64,000 nt of DNA from Flavobacteriales bacterium (GTDB lineage: Bacteria; Bacteroidota; Bacteroidia; Flavobacteriales_D; Sanyastnellaceae), in NCBI GenBank assembly GCA_947448135.1, contig CANFLZ010000009.1:1-64000 (forward strand). The letters are read 5' to 3'. A program made the translations under genes and the position numbers. Within the stretch, counting starts at the first letter, position 1. Each line of letters begins with the position of its first letter. Of this stretch, positions 8,332 through 16,306 are shown piece after piece. The notes under the pieces are model-generated. The model saw only the letters and a list, made by a program, of their open reading frames with translations, did not search any database and had not been told where the DNA came from.

Positions 8332-8700
8332 TTATTTCTTTCCTTTCTTGGCTACCTTTTTTGCAGCTGGTTTCGCGGCTTTCTTAGCAACAGGCTTTGC
8401 AGCCTTCTTTGCAACTGGTTTAACAGCTTTCTTCGCAGCTGGCTTTGCTTTCTTTGGCTCTTCTTTCACTTCAATTGCACTATCTAACAATTTAGATGAT
8501 GACATGTTGAATACACGAGCGATTTTTTCCAAAGTCAACAAAGTAATGTTACGTCCTTTTTCGATGCGGTAAGCGTTAGATTTATCCAATCCAACTACAT
8601 CGCCAAAAACCTCTAAGGTCATTTTTTTCTTCTTGCGAAGAGCACGGATACCTGCTCCAATTGAAGCCAAGTAAGCCTTTTCGTTAAATTTTTGCGCCAT
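8332..8700 (-). CDS. XRE-family HTH protein with histone H1-like Lys/Ala tail
   Basis: A 122-residue protein. Residues about 12-70 form an XRE-type helix-turn-helix domain (IRALRKKKKMTLEVFGDVVG, then NAYRIEKGRNITLLTLEKIA). Residues about 79-122 are a low-complexity tail of Lys, Ala, Pro and Val built from repeats of the KPVAKKAA type, like the tails of histone H1-like nucleoid proteins. The HTH would give sequence specificity and the tail general DNA affinity, so a nucleoid-associated regulator is the simplest inference. The protein should be very basic. The gene is monocistronic: it ends at the terminator at 8286-8310 and lies 62 nt downstream of the convergent-free symporter gene end. Confidence 0.85.
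   Translation of the reverse strand: MAQKFNEKAYLASIGAGIRALRKKKKMTLEVFGDVVGLDKSNAYRIEKGRNITLLTLEKIARVFNMSSSKLLDSAIEVKEEPKKAKPAAKKAVKPVAKKAAKPVAKKAAKPAAKKVAKKGKK
8347..8470. repeat. Short in-gene DNA repeats encoding the Lys/Ala tail
   Basis: Degenerate units related to TTCTTAGCAACAGGCTTTGC recur several times in tandem here and encode the tail of the HTH protein. Such repeats can expand or contract by slippage, so tail length may vary between strains. Confidence 0.7.
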
Positions 8701-8761
8701 TTTTATTTTTTTGTTTTCGGTTACAATCAGCTAATTTAAACAAAATTTCTATTCACCCAAA

Positions 8762-10198
8762 TTATCTCTCCCAACGATCGACGGCAACAGTGGCGACTGC
8801 ATTGCCTACAACATTGGTTGCAGACCTTCCCATATCCAAAAGATGGTCAACGCCTAGAAGCAAAACCAATCCGGCTTCTGGAATTCCAAAGGCTGAAATT
8901 GTGCCTGCAATAACCACCAATGATGCTCTGGGAACTCCTGCTATACCTTTACTCGTGATCATTAAAGTCAACAACATGGTCACCTGATCTCCCATACTCA
9001 AATCTACGCCATAGGCCTGAGCAATGAACAAACTAGCAAAGGTCATGTACATCATGCTACCGTCTAAATTAAAAGAATATCCCAACGGCAAAACAAAACT
9101 GACAATTCGATTTCTACAACCAAAACGCTCCAACTGCTCTAGCATTTTTGGATATGCCGATTCACTAGAAGCTGTGGAAAATGCCAATAAAAGAGGTTGT
9201 TTCAAATGACCAATAAAATTTCCTGTGCGATTTCTGAGCATAATCCATGCTACAAAAATGAGAATCGACCACAACAAAATTAATCCCAAATAAAACTCTC
9301 CAATAAAGGTGGCGTAAGTGGCCAAAACGCCCATTCCTTTTTTAGCAATGATGGTGGTGATTGCTGAAAAAACCGCAAATGGGGCGACATACATCACAAA
9401 AGTTGTAATCTTTAACATCACGTGGCCAATCGCGTCCATAGCCTTAATCAATCCCTCTGCTTTCTCCCCCATGGACGCAGCCCCAACTCCAAACAACAAT
9501 GCAAAAATGACAATTTGTAAAATCTCATTTTTGGCCATCGCATCCATTAAACTGGTGGGAAAAATGTGGGTGATAAATCCTTTTAATGTAATCGCTGCAT
9601 GCTCCAATCCTATTCCTGCTGCACTATCTGGCATCTCCAACTGTAACATCTTTCCTGGCTGAAAAAAATTGACCAACACCGCGCCCAATGCCAATGAAAT
9701 CAAAGATGCTGTCATAAACCACAACAATGTCTTTCCTCCAATTCTACCGACAGCTTTCAAATCTCCCAACTTTGCAACTCCTGCAACCAAAGTTGCAAAA
9801 ACCAAAGGCGCAATAATCATTTTAATCAATCGAAGAAAAACCTCTGTGAAGATGCTGAGCACTTCGAGTATCTTCTCCAATTTGCTGTCCATTTTGGATT
9901 CGCGATTGGAAGCTTTGATCAATTGCTCTTGAAGCGGGGCTTCTTTTCCAGATTGAACCTTCTTTAAAACAGCTGTGTACTTCTCTTGATTCGAAAGCAA
10001 CGTATCTTTTTGAATTTGCTGCAATTCTTGATTCAAATCCGATGGGTGTTCCTCTTGAATCAAAGCAGACATATTCTTCCAAGCCTCTTCTTTTGAAAGA
10101 CTTGGTGTTGCTGGAAATTGAATATTCAGCCATGCGCCGATTCCAATACCCAAAAGCAAAGCAATGAAAATCCATTGCGTTAAATTTAATCTCTTCAT
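8762..10198 (-). CDS. Dicarboxylate/amino acid:cation symporter (DAACS family)
   Basis: A 478-residue inner-membrane transporter of the GltP/DctA type. Late landmarks are visible: a re-entrant loop with STASSESAYPKM (the family's serine-rich hairpin 1), NLDGSMMYM (the NMDGT equivalent of helix 7), TSKGIAGVPRASL (hairpin 2) and DRSATN-like DMGRSATNVVGN in helix 8. It should couple uptake of glutamate, aspartate or a C4-dicarboxylate to Na+ or H+. Unusual is a hydrophilic, helix-rich insertion at about 28-95 between helices 1 and 2. NLDGS and SSESA differ from the commonest forms, so substrate choice is open. Confidence 0.9.
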   Translation of the reverse strand: MKRLNLTQWIFIALLLGIGIGAWLNIQFPATPSLSKEEAWKNMSALIQEEHPSDLNQELQQIQKDTLLSNQEKYTAVLKKVQSGKEAPLQEQLIKASNRESKMDSKLEKILEVLSIFTEVFLRLIKMIIAPLVFATLVAGVAKLGDLKAVGRIGGKTLLWFMTASLISLALGAVLVNFFQPGKMLQLEMPDSAAGIGLEHAAITLKGFITHIFPTSLMDAMAKNEILQIVIFALLFGVGAASMGEKAEGLIKAMDAIGHVMLKITTFVMYVAPFAVFSAITTIIAKKGMGVLATYATFIGEFYLGLILLWSILIFVAWIMLRNRTGNFIGHLKQPLLLAFSTASSESAYPKMLEQLERFGCRNRIVSFVLPLGYSFNLDGSMMYMTFASLFIAQAYGVDLSMGDQVTMLLTLMITSKGIAGVPRASLVVIAGTISAFGIPEAGLVLLLGVDHLLDMGRSATNVVGNAVATVAVDRWER

Positions 10199-10216
10199 TT
10201 TTGCGGTTTAGCCGCA

Positions 10217-10224
10217 CGAAGATA
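10217..10224 (-). promoter_or_regulatory. -7 box (TATCTTCG) for symporter
   Basis: A TAnnTTCG match on the minus strand, 18 nt upstream of the symporter ATG, in the gap after purF. Confidence 0.45.
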
Positions 10225-10226
10225 AA

Positions 10227-12128
10227 TCAATACGCGCGCTCATTTCGCCCTTCCATGTAATTGATAAAGGCTTGATTGACTACTTTGTTTCCTCCTGGGG
10301 TTGGATAATTGCCCGTAAAATACCAATCTCCGGTATGGTTGGGACATGCATGATGCAGCCCTTCGATGGTTTGGAAAATAATTTTTACTTTGGCTTTTAA
10401 ATCAACTGGCGTTAGCAATTGAGCAATTTTATCATTGATTTCCTCAATGGTAAATGCATCATACACTTCTTGAACATAATTCTTGACTTGCTCTTTGGGC
10501 AAGTTGATTTGCTCTTTGCATTTGCGATAAATCAAATCCAAGGTATCCCTTGATCCCCTTTCTTTGTGCAAGGCCACACATGCTTGAAATGCAATAAAAT
10601 CGCCCATTTTGGCCATGTCGATGCCGTAACAATCAGGGTAGCGAATTTGAGGGGCTGAGGAAACAATGATGATGGTCTTGGGATGCAGACGATCCAATAT
10701 TTTCAAGATGGATTTCTTCAAGGTTGTTCCTCTCACGATAGAGTCGTCTATCACGACCAAGTGGTCTTGATTCGGGATTACAGCCCCATGCGTTACATCA
10801 TAAACAGAGGAAACCATCTCGTCGCGTGCAGAATCTTGGGTGATAAACGTACGCAGTTTCACGTCTTTCAATGCGATTTTCTCAATTCGCGTGCGGGTCA
10901 AAATGATTTTCTCAATATCCTCTTTGGAAATGTTGTTTCCAAGTTGAGAAAGTGCATCAATTTTCTTGCGATTCGCCGCGTCTTCCAACTCTTTGATCAT
11001 TCCATAAAAGGCTGTCTCAGCAGTGTTGGGAATGAAAGAAAAAACAGTGTTGTCCAACTCGTGATTCACGGCCTCTAAAATGGCAGGAACTACATTGCGC
11101 CCTAACTGTTGGCGCTCAAAATAAATGTCCTTGTCGTTTCCTTTCGAAAAATAAATTCGCTCAAATGAGCACTGGGTTGTTTTCTCAGACTCACGAATTT
11201 CTTTCAAACTAACCTGACCATCTTTCTTAATAATCAACGCTTGTCCCGCAGGTATTTCTTGAATTTGCTCCGCTTGCACATAAAATGCACTTTGAATAGG
11301 CGTGCGCTCACTCGCCACAACCGCCACTTCATCATCCTCATAAAAAAATGCAGGGCGAATTCCATTGGGATCTCTCACCACAAAAGCATCCCCATGTCCA
11401 AACATTCCTGCCATGGCATAGCCTCCATCCCACTCTCTTGACGCTCTCGACAATACCCTTTGAACATCTAAATGCTTGGCGATTAAATCTGAAATCTGAA
11501 CATTGGAATATCCTTGGGCTTTGAAACGCTCAAACAAAATTTGATTCTCTTCATCTAAAAAGTGACCAATCTTTTCCATGGCGGTCACGGTGTCTGCCTT
11601 CTCTTTGGGGTGCTGTCCCAATTCGACCAACAATGAAAAAAGTTCATCAACATTGGTCAAATTGAAATTTCCTGCCAAAACAAGATTCCGCGTCATCCAG
11701 TTATTTTGACGCAAGAAAGGATGGCAATTTTCGATGCTATTTCCACCGAAAGTACCATAGCGCAAGTGCCCTAAAAACAACTCTCCGGTGAATGCAAAAT
11801 TTTCTTTTAAATAAGCTGCGTCCTTTAATTTCTCAGGCTCTGACTTTTCCAGACTAGCAAAGCGCGACATCACTTTTGCAAATACATCCCTTATCGGTTG
11901 TGAATCGTTGGAACGAATCCGACTGATGTATTTTTTTCCTGGCTCGACATCCAATTTGATGTTGGCCAATCCAGCGCCATCTTGCCCACGATGGTGTTGT
12001 TTCTGCATTAACAAATACATTTTGTTAAGGCCGTAAAAAGCGGTTCCGTATTTTTCGGTGTAAAACTGAAGTGGTTTCTTCAATCTCAGCAGGGCTATTC
12101 CGCACTCGTGCTTGATCGCGTCACTCAT
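10227..12128 (-). CDS. purF: Amidophosphoribosyltransferase, long Bacteroidota form
   Basis: A 633-residue protein that should catalyse the first committed step of purine synthesis, PRPP plus glutamine to phosphoribosylamine. The N-terminal class II glutaminase domain has CGIALL (Cys9), HRGQDGAG, GHLRYGT and GNFNLTN; a phosphoribosyltransferase domain carries the PRPP loop VVIDDSIVRGTTLKKS near 445-460. It is about 150 residues longer than E. coli PurF, as in other Bacteroidota. The nucleophile Cys lies at residue 9 behind MSDAIKHE, so removal of a short propeptide would be needed if the mechanism is standard. Monocistronic; a clear -7 box lies upstream. Confidence 0.88.
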   Translation of the reverse strand: MSDAIKHECGIALLRLKKPLQFYTEKYGTAFYGLNKMYLLMQKQHHRGQDGAGLANIKLDVEPGKKYISRIRSNDSQPIRDVFAKVMSRFASLEKSEPEKLKDAAYLKENFAFTGELFLGHLRYGTFGGNSIENCHPFLRQNNWMTRNLVLAGNFNLTNVDELFSLLVELGQHPKEKADTVTAMEKIGHFLDEENQILFERFKAQGYSNVQISDLIAKHLDVQRVLSRASREWDGGYAMAGMFGHGDAFVVRDPNGIRPAFFYEDDEVAVVASERTPIQSAFYVQAEQIQEIPAGQALIIKKDGQVSLKEIRESEKTTQCSFERIYFSKGNDKDIYFERQQLGRNVVPAILEAVNHELDNTVFSFIPNTAETAFYGMIKELEDAANRKKIDALSQLGNNISKEDIEKIILTRTRIEKIALKDVKLRTFITQDSARDEMVSSVYDVTHGAVIPNQDHLVVIDDSIVRGTTLKKSILKILDRLHPKTIIIVSSAPQIRYPDCYGIDMAKMGDFIAFQACVALHKERGSRDTLDLIYRKCKEQINLPKEQVKNYVQEVYDAFTIEEINDKIAQLLTPVDLKAKVKIIFQTIEGLHHACPNHTGDWYFTGNYPTPGGNKVVNQAFINYMEGRNERAY

Positions 12129-12155
12129 AGGGGAGTGTCTATTTTTTTAGTGAGG

Positions 12156-12163
12156 CAAAGATA
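12156..12163 (-). promoter_or_regulatory. -7 box (TATCTTTG) for purF
   Basis: An exact TAnnTTTG match on the minus strand, 27 nt before the purF ATG. Its TA overlaps the plus-strand box at 12162. Confidence 0.6.
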
Positions 12164-12169
12164 GGTTTG
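12162..12169 (+). promoter_or_regulatory. Candidate -7 box (TAGGTTTG) for plug/sigma unit
   Basis: An exact TAnnTTTG match on the plus strand, 75 nt before the ATG at 12245, sharing two bases with the purF box. It is the best promoter candidate for the plug/sigma/anti-sigma genes. Confidence 0.4.
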
Positions 12170-12244
12170 AGCCCTGCTCGAAAAAAAAATTAATTCAGAA
12201 TTGTGAAATGTTTGTTGCATCTGCATCAAAATAAAAAATACAAG

Positions 12245-12976
12245 ATGAAAACACTAATCACCCTTTTCCTTTGCTGCTCAGTAGGAGCGGCTTGGAGCCA
12301 AATTTCTGGAAGCATCATGGGAACAGTCAAGGAGACCAACCTCAACACCATTCCTGGGGCGATTGTTTCTGTTGAAAATAGCTTGGGTCAAATTCCCTAC
12401 GGCATTCAAACAGACATCGATGGGCGCTTTCGTATCAATGGCATTGAGCCAGGAACCTACAGTGTCCATTTTAAATTCACTGGAAAAAATGAATTGATCA
12501 AAACCAATGTACAAGTCACCCCTGATAAAATTACATTTGTTGATGCCGTACTTTCCGATGAAGATAAAATGGGAAAAGTATTGGTGATAGAAGAACAGAA
12601 GATTCCATTGATTGATAAAAATGGCGGAACTTTGATCACCATGACAGCCAAAGAAATGACCCATCTTCCCTCTGCACATGGCGGCAATATCAAAAATATT
12701 GTGGCAGGAATGATCTCTGATGTAAAAACCGGAAATCGCGGAGATGAATTGTATTTCAGAGGAAGCCGTGCAGGATCTGTAGTATATTACATCGATGGAG
12801 TGAAGGCTCGGGAAAGCGTTCCCAATGTTCCTTCTTCTGGTATCGCATCCATCTCTGTATACACGGGGGGAATGCCCGCTACATATGGAGATTGTACAGG
12901 AGGTGTTGTTGTTATTAATACCAAAAGCTATCTCCAAGAGTATTACAACAAGATCAACAATAAATTTGAAAAATAA
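12245..12976 (+). CDS. TonB-receptor plug domain protein without a barrel
   Basis: A 243-residue secreted protein. A signal peptide (cleavage near AAWSQ) is followed by a carboxypeptidase-regulatory-like beta-sandwich at about 20-110 (GSIMGTVKETN, DIDGRFRINGIEPGTYSV) and a TonB-receptor plug domain at about 125-230, with YFRGSRAGSVVYYIDGVKA and YGDCTGGVVVINTKSY. In full receptors this is where the 22-strand barrel starts, but the frame stops 17 residues later and the next gene begins immediately, so the protein is plug-only. I chose ATG 12245, which gives the signal peptide directly. Position before a sigma and an anti-sigma-like gene suggests an envelope signalling role; this is inference. 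Confidence 0.85.
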   Translation: MKTLITLFLCCSVGAAWSQISGSIMGTVKETNLNTIPGAIVSVENSLGQIPYGIQTDIDGRFRINGIEPGTYSVHFKFTGKNELIKTNVQVTPDKITFVDAVLSDEDKMGKVLVIEEQKIPLIDKNGGTLITMTAKEMTHLPSAHGGNIKNIVAGMISDVKTGNRGDELYFRGSRAGSVVYYIDGVKARESVPNVPSSGIASISVYTGGMPATYGDCTGGVVVINTKSYLQEYYNKINNKFEK

Positions 12977-13499
12977 AACAACATATGACACCATTTGGGA
13001 AGTGATTCAAAGAGATCCTTCTCTAGTAAACATGGGCCTTTTGTACCAACAATGGGCCCATATTGTCTATGCGGTAGCGTTGAAATACTTGAAAAATAGA
13101 GACGATGCGAATGATGTAGTTTCCGAGATTTTTGAAAAACTCATGCATCATTTTCCTGAGGAAAAAATCGACAATGGCCCCGCATGGTTACACAGTGTCA
13201 CCAAATTCCATTGCTTGATGAAATTGCGCAAGGAAAATGCACAATTCAGACAATTGCACCAAGATCCTTGGCGTGAAGAGGGTGTCAACCAACTTGAACC
13301 CCAGCTCGTGGCGATGGAAAGTGCGCTGTATCAAATTCCCGAAAAGCAACGCCTCTGTATCGAACAATTTTTTCTTTTGAAAAAAAGTTACCAAGCCATC
13401 GCAGATGATTTGGGATTGACGTTCAATGAAATCAAATCACACATCCAAAACGGAAAGAGAAATCTCCGCATTCAACTAGAAAAACAAAATGAACAATAA
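12966..13499 (+). CDS. ECF-type RNA polymerase sigma factor
   Basis: A 177-residue sigma-70 family protein. Region 2 is at about 18-70 (LYQQWAHIVYAVALKYLKN, then ANDVVSEIFEKLMHHF) and region 4 at about 115-172 (LYQIPEKQRLCIEQFFLLKK, then YQAIADDLGLTFNEIKSHI). It lacks regions 1 and 3, as expected for ECF factors. No ATG is placed correctly; TTG 12966, overlapping the plug gene stop by 11 nt, gives a normal N-terminus starting LKNKTTYDTIW. The following membrane protein starts inside its last codons, so the two are translationally coupled as sigma/anti-sigma pairs often are. Target promoters unknown. Confidence 0.83.
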   Translation: MKNKTTYDTIWEVIQRDPSLVNMGLLYQQWAHIVYAVALKYLKNRDDANDVVSEIFEKLMHHFPEEKIDNGPAWLHSVTKFHCLMKLRKENAQFRQLHQDPWREEGVNQLEPQLVAMESALYQIPEKQRLCIEQFFLLKKSYQAIADDLGLTFNEIKSHIQNGKRNLRIQLEKQNEQ

Positions 13500-14406
13500 T
13501 TTGCCCAACATACCGCCCAGCATTGAAGAAATGAAGCTTTGGCAGAAAGGTCAATTTCCCTTGGGCAAGCGTCACGATGAACTTCAGATTTGGTTTGATC
13601 AAGATCCCTTTTTGCAGGACGCTTTAGCGGGCCTGCAGTTGGATCCTGAATTCAGCGGATTTGGTCAGAAAACTCAAAAAACGCCGTCACACAAAAGTCA
13701 TTTCAAGGGTTGGATATTGGGATTGGTTATCGGTTTGGGATGTGCCGTATTAGCGGTGAGCATCTGGAATCCACTTGAAACATCTGTCGAGAAAGTAAGC
13801 TCTTTCAATTCCCCATTATCTCAGGTTGATGTCAATCAAACATCCGAATCAATTCCGACCCAAGAAGAAAAAAAGTCGGCTGTTCAAACCAACCCATCAT
13901 CCGTTCAAAAATTAAACGATGAGCATGTATCCAATTCAAATATTGCCAATGAAACTCCCTTGCGCTCAATGGACGCCCGGTCAGGTCAGCTGAGTTTATC
14001 CAGAACAAATGGCTATCCTTTGGCCAAAGTGAATGTTTGCATTGATGTTCATGGATACGAAGTGTATCCGTACAAAGAAAGGAGTGAAATAAAGACTTTT
14101 GAACTAACCGGAATGCCTGCTGACAATGGGCAAAGCCAAGAACCCAATAAACGCGTTTCCTATTTGACCTATTTAGAAGAAGCCATTGTCGCTTTTCAAG
14201 AGCAAGATTTGGAATTGGCGCAAGATCATTGCGAGAACATATTGCATCAATTCCCCAATGACATCAATGCTTTGTACTTAAAATCAAAATGTGTTTTTAA
14301 TAGCTCTCCTGCTCAATCCTTAAGAGGATTTGAAAAAACACTTTCGTTGAACAACGGTCGTTTAAACGAAAAGGAAATCAAGGAATTCATCCGATTGGCG
14401 CAATAA
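13489..14406 (+). CDS. Anti-sigma-like membrane protein with TPR-like C-terminus
   Basis: A 305-residue single-pass protein. The cytoplasmic N-terminus (1-70) contains DQDPFLQDALAGL at 37-49, a motif I know from Bacteroidota membrane proteins encoded beside ECF sigma factors; the transmembrane helix is at about 73-94. The periplasmic part has a Ser/Gln/Glu-rich linker, a small segment around ARSGQLSLSRTNGYPLAKVN and a C-terminal helical region at about 220-305 resembling TPRs. It overlaps the sigma gene by 11 nt. I infer that it tethers the sigma factor and releases it on a periplasmic cue. No classical zinc anti-sigma motif (HxxxCxxC) is seen, so the assignment is by context. Confidence 0.65.
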   Translation: MNNNLPNIPPSIEEMKLWQKGQFPLGKRHDELQIWFDQDPFLQDALAGLQLDPEFSGFGQKTQKTPSHKSHFKGWILGLVIGLGCAVLAVSIWNPLETSVEKVSSFNSPLSQVDVNQTSESIPTQEEKKSAVQTNPSSVQKLNDEHVSNSNIANETPLRSMDARSGQLSLSRTNGYPLAKVNVCIDVHGYEVYPYKERSEIKTFELTGMPADNGQSQEPNKRVSYLTYLEEAIVAFQEQDLELAQDHCENILHQFPNDINALYLKSKCVFNSSPAQSLRGFEKTLSLNNGRLNEKEIKEFIRLAQ

Positions 14407-14431
14407 AAAAGGCTGCAAATGCAGCCTTTTT
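14405..14431. terminator. Bidirectional intrinsic terminator
   Basis: A GGCTGC/GCAGCC stem with a short loop, flanked by A-runs and T-runs on both sides. It overlaps the stop codon of the anti-sigma-like gene and separates it from convergent glmS. Confidence 0.9.
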
Positions 14432-14449
14432 CAAACCTCGTATTTTCGA

Positions 14450-16294
14450 TTATTCAACAGTCACTGACTTTGCCAAATTCCTTGGCTGATCTACGTTGCA
14501 ACCTCTCATCACTGCAACGTGATAAGACAACAATTGCAACGGAATTACTGAAATCAATGGCACCAAACTGTCGTCTGATTTTGGAATCTCAATCACATGA
14601 TCCGCCAAATCTTTCACCACCTTGTCGCCTTCTGTTACAATTGCAATGATTTTTCCTTTTCTGGCTTTCACCTCTTGGATATTGCTCACCACTTTTTCAT
14701 AGCTTGATCCTTGGGTTGCAATGACAAACACAGGCATTTCTTCATCAATCAATGCAATCGGTCCGTGTTTCATCTCAGCCGCTGGATAACCTTCAGCATG
14801 GATGTATGAAATCTCTTTCAACTTCAGCGCTCCTTCCAAAGCGACTGGAAAAGAAAATCCTCTTCCCAAGTACAGTGCATTTCTCGAATCCTTGTAGATT
14901 TCTGCAATACGCTTTACTTCGTCGTTGGTTTTTAATACATGCGCAATTTTATCAGGCACCGAATTCAATTCTGCCATCAAGCGATTCAAGCGCTCTGGCT
15001 TGATCATTCCTCTGGATTGCGCAACAGAAAGTGCCAACAAATACAACACGGAAACTTGAGCTGTGAACGCCTTGGTAGAAGCCACACCAATCTCTGGACC
15101 GGCGTGGGTATAAGCGCCACTGTGGGTTGCGCGCGCAATGCTTGAACCGACTACATTACAAACCCCGAAGATGAAAGCTCCGGCCTCTTTCGCCAATTCG
15201 ATAGCGGCCAAAGTGTCCGCCGTTTCTCCACTTTGTGAAATCGCAATGACTACATCAGAAGGATAAATTACCGGATTGCGGTATCTGAACTCTGACGCGT
15301 ATTCTACTTCAACTGGAATGCGCGCAAATTCTTCAAAAAGATATTCCGCTACCAAACCGGCATGCCAACTGGTTCCACAAGCCACCACCAATATTCTCGT
15401 GGCTTTGCTCCAACGGTCCGCATGTTCGTCCACCCCACTCATTCTGACAGTGCCCAAACCAAGATTCATTCTACCACGAATGGAATCATTGATTGATCTC
15501 GGCTGCTCATGAATTTCCTTCAACATGAAAGAATCATAGCCACCTTTCTCAATCGCCTCTAATTTCATTTCCAACTCTTGCACATATGGATCTTTGTTTT
15601 GATTGGAAATCGTGACGATTTTCAATCCATCCGTTCTGTCCAAACGCGCAATTTCCTCATCCTCCAAGTAAACCACATTTCTGGTGTATTCAATAATGGG
15701 AGTGGCATCAGAAGCAATATAAAACTCATTGTCTTTACCAACTCCAATCACCAGTGGACTTGACTTTCTGGCCGCAATCATTTGATTGGGGTTGCTTTTG
15801 TCTAAAATAACAATGGCATATGCGCCAATTACTTCAGACAATGCAATTCGGACGGCATCAAATAAATTTGCTCCGGTTTTATCTCGAATGTCTTCAATAA
15901 AGTGCACCAACACTTCCGTATCCGTATCGCTTTGAAACACGTGACCTCTATTGATCAACTCCGATTTCAAAGATGCGTAATTCTCAATAATTCCATTGTG
16001 TATTAACACCAAGGAGCCATCATTGGAAGCGTGTGGATGTGCGTTGACATCGTTGGGTGGACCATGTGTAGCCCATCGGGTATGACCGATTCCCACATTT
16101 CCACTTTTATCCTGCATACCAACGGCTTCTTCCAAATCAGAAACTTTGCCTTTGCATTTGAAAAGGCTAAACTCTCCATTATGAATCATAGCCACTCCGG
16201 CGCTGTCGTATCCGCGATACTCCAAACGCTTAAGACCTTTGATCAAAATATCATACGCTGGGCGATCACCCAAATATCCTACTATTCCACACAT
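14450..16294 (-). CDS. glmS: Glutamine--fructose-6-phosphate aminotransferase (isomerizing)
   Basis: A 614-residue GlmS with normal length. MCGIVGYLG puts the nucleophile Cys2 right after the start; the class II glutaminase domain has GHTRWATHG and HNGIIENY, and two SIS domains follow (SQSGETADTLAAIE; CNVVGSSIARATHSG; EGYPAAEMKHGPIALID), ending LAKSVTVE. It makes glucosamine-6-phosphate for peptidoglycan and lipopolysaccharide. It lies 12 nt downstream of the DUF4270 gene and is the last gene of the glycogen synthase/DUF4270/glmS operon. No glmS ribozyme is expected in this phylum and there is no room for one. Confidence 0.97.
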   Translation of the reverse strand: MCGIVGYLGDRPAYDILIKGLKRLEYRGYDSAGVAMIHNGEFSLFKCKGKVSDLEEAVGMQDKSGNVGIGHTRWATHGPPNDVNAHPHASNDGSLVLIHNGIIENYASLKSELINRGHVFQSDTDTEVLVHFIEDIRDKTGANLFDAVRIALSEVIGAYAIVILDKSNPNQMIAARKSSPLVIGVGKDNEFYIASDATPIIEYTRNVVYLEDEEIARLDRTDGLKIVTISNQNKDPYVQELEMKLEAIEKGGYDSFMLKEIHEQPRSINDSIRGRMNLGLGTVRMSGVDEHADRWSKATRILVVACGTSWHAGLVAEYLFEEFARIPVEVEYASEFRYRNPVIYPSDVVIAISQSGETADTLAAIELAKEAGAFIFGVCNVVGSSIARATHSGAYTHAGPEIGVASTKAFTAQVSVLYLLALSVAQSRGMIKPERLNRLMAELNSVPDKIAHVLKTNDEVKRIAEIYKDSRNALYLGRGFSFPVALEGALKLKEISYIHAEGYPAAEMKHGPIALIDEEMPVFVIATQGSSYEKVVSNIQEVKARKGKIIAIVTEGDKVVKDLADHVIEIPKSDDSLVPLISVIPLQLLSYHVAVMRGCNVDQPRNLAKSVTVE

Positions 16295-16306
16295 AACTAT
16301 AATTCC

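Noticed and set aside
8347-8470. Possible CRISPR-like repeat array
   Set aside because: Repeats are degenerate, in frame and encode the Lys/Ala tail; there are no unique spacers.
12825-12965. N-terminal extension of the sigma factor frame upstream of TTG 12966
   Set aside because: It overlaps the conserved plug-domain coding sequence, and sigma homology begins only after 12966.
12278-12994. Long 238-residue open frame on the minus strand
   Set aside because: It is the antisense shadow of the plug-domain gene; composition rich in Cys, His and Ile, no domain, and the plus-strand gene has a signal peptide and recognised domains.
16295-16306. glmS ribozyme or leader before glmS
   Set aside because: Only 12 nt separate glmS from the upstream DUF4270 gene, too short for any riboswitch.
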